Origin: a virus
Direction: 5' to 3' (one strand)
IMG/VR virus record: IMGVR_UViG_3300030451_001097
Coordinates: 1-36,641 of that record
DNA length: 36,641 bases
The notes below the pieces were generated by a model. It did no database searches. It worked only from the letters and a program-made list of their open reading frames with translations, and was not told where the DNA came from. This document shows, one piece after another, positions 36,398 to 36,641 of the stretch. The position numbers and the translations under genes were made by a program. Every line of letters starts with the position of its first letter. The first letter of the stretch is position 1.

Positions 36398-36641
36398 AAT
36401 TTAGAGATATGCCTTGTTACGAATGTGAAAATGGATTATGGAAATTTGGTGAAACTGGCAAGTGTCAGTACGAAACTAAAAATTCGTGTGAAACTGCTAA
36501 CAAGGACTACTATGCAAAGACATATAATGACTATCCACAGTCTGCAACTAACAACGCAAAGAGAGCTTTAAAGTGGGTAGAAGAAAATGGTTGGGGTTCT
36601 TGTGGTACTGATGTAGGAAAAAAAAGAGCTAGACAATTAGC
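36323..36641. repeat. Right copy of the 319-bp terminal direct repeat
   Basis: Identical to bases 1-319. It contains the end of the connector gene and the first 233 bases of the 156-residue domain gene. Confidence 0.95.
36409..36641 (+). CDS. 5' part of the Y-P-x-A-NNAKRAL-domain gene (second, truncated copy)
   Basis: The first 77 codons of the gene that is complete at 87-557, cut by the contig end. It is an effect of the terminal redundancy and should be merged on circularisation. Confidence 0.9.
   Translation, partial: MPCYECENGLWKFGETGKCQYETKNSCETANKDYYAKTYNDYPQSATNNAKRALKWVEENGWGSCGTDVGKKRARQL

Noticed and set aside
1-36641. CRISPR array, tRNA genes, integrase or insertion sequence
   Set aside because: No regularly spaced repeats with unique spacers, no cloverleaf-type sequence, no tyrosine/serine recombinase and no transposase motif were seen on reading both strands. 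A covariance-model scan (tRNAscan-SE, Infernal) was not possible here.

Overview
This window is a complete or near-complete genome of a small tailed double-stranded DNA phage. It has a long flexible tail (siphovirus-like) and very probably infects a marine or environmental Bacteroidetes host of the Flavobacteriia type. The DNA is AT-rich and every convincing gene reads on the + strand. Three things point to the host. Genes start after A-rich leaders with no Shine-Dalgarno sequence. The best promoters fit the Bacteroidetes form TTTG-N19-TAnnTTTG. Several proteins (LamG/ConA-like tail proteins, the basic small protein, the tail and connector proteins) have the look of Bacteroidetes phage families. 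The first 319 bases are repeated exactly at the end (36323-36641), so the unique genome is 36,322 bp and the contig is best read as a circle. No integrase, lysogeny repressor, DNA polymerase, replicative helicase, RNA polymerase or tRNA gene was seen, so it looks virulent and dependent on the host replisome.

Layout (circular). (1) 35.8 kb through the join to 2.75 kb: head-tail connector, a small conserved domain protein, small virion proteins, then a lysis cassette (membrane proteins/holins and an M15 peptidase endolysin), closed by a terminator at about 2.8 kb. (2) 2.9-8.0 kb: a metallophosphoesterase, then a replication/recombination operon behind a strong promoter at 4.0 kb. That operon holds a Rad52-like candidate, HTH proteins, a DnaA-domain-IV-like protein, a protein with an SSB-type tail, an initiator with tandem repeats inside its gene, a DUF3310-like protein and a VRR-NUC nuclease. 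(3) 8.1-11.6 kb: two early operons of small accessory genes, each behind a similar composite promoter region and each ending at a terminator or, for the first, at a terminator 20 bp past its last gene. (4) 11.6-12.3 kb: about 700 bp almost free of genes, with terminators, dyads, direct repeats and a minus-strand promoter. (5) 12.3-36.4 kb: late genes, namely a 1,837-residue lectin-like fibre, small and large terminase, tail chaperone with a -1 frameshift, tail proteins, tape measure, protease/scaffold, major capsid protein, probable tail tube, portal and connector.

The gene order is unusual: terminase is followed by tail genes, then the head protease, capsid and putative tube, and only then the portal. 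The most interesting non-coding signals are: a duplicated early regulatory region built on GAAACTGC iterons; the strong over-representation of GAAACTGC(T) on one strand across the genome; a four-run G tract (G-quadruplex type) in an otherwise AT-rich early operon; origin-like tandem repeats inside the initiator gene; and two candidate small RNAs.
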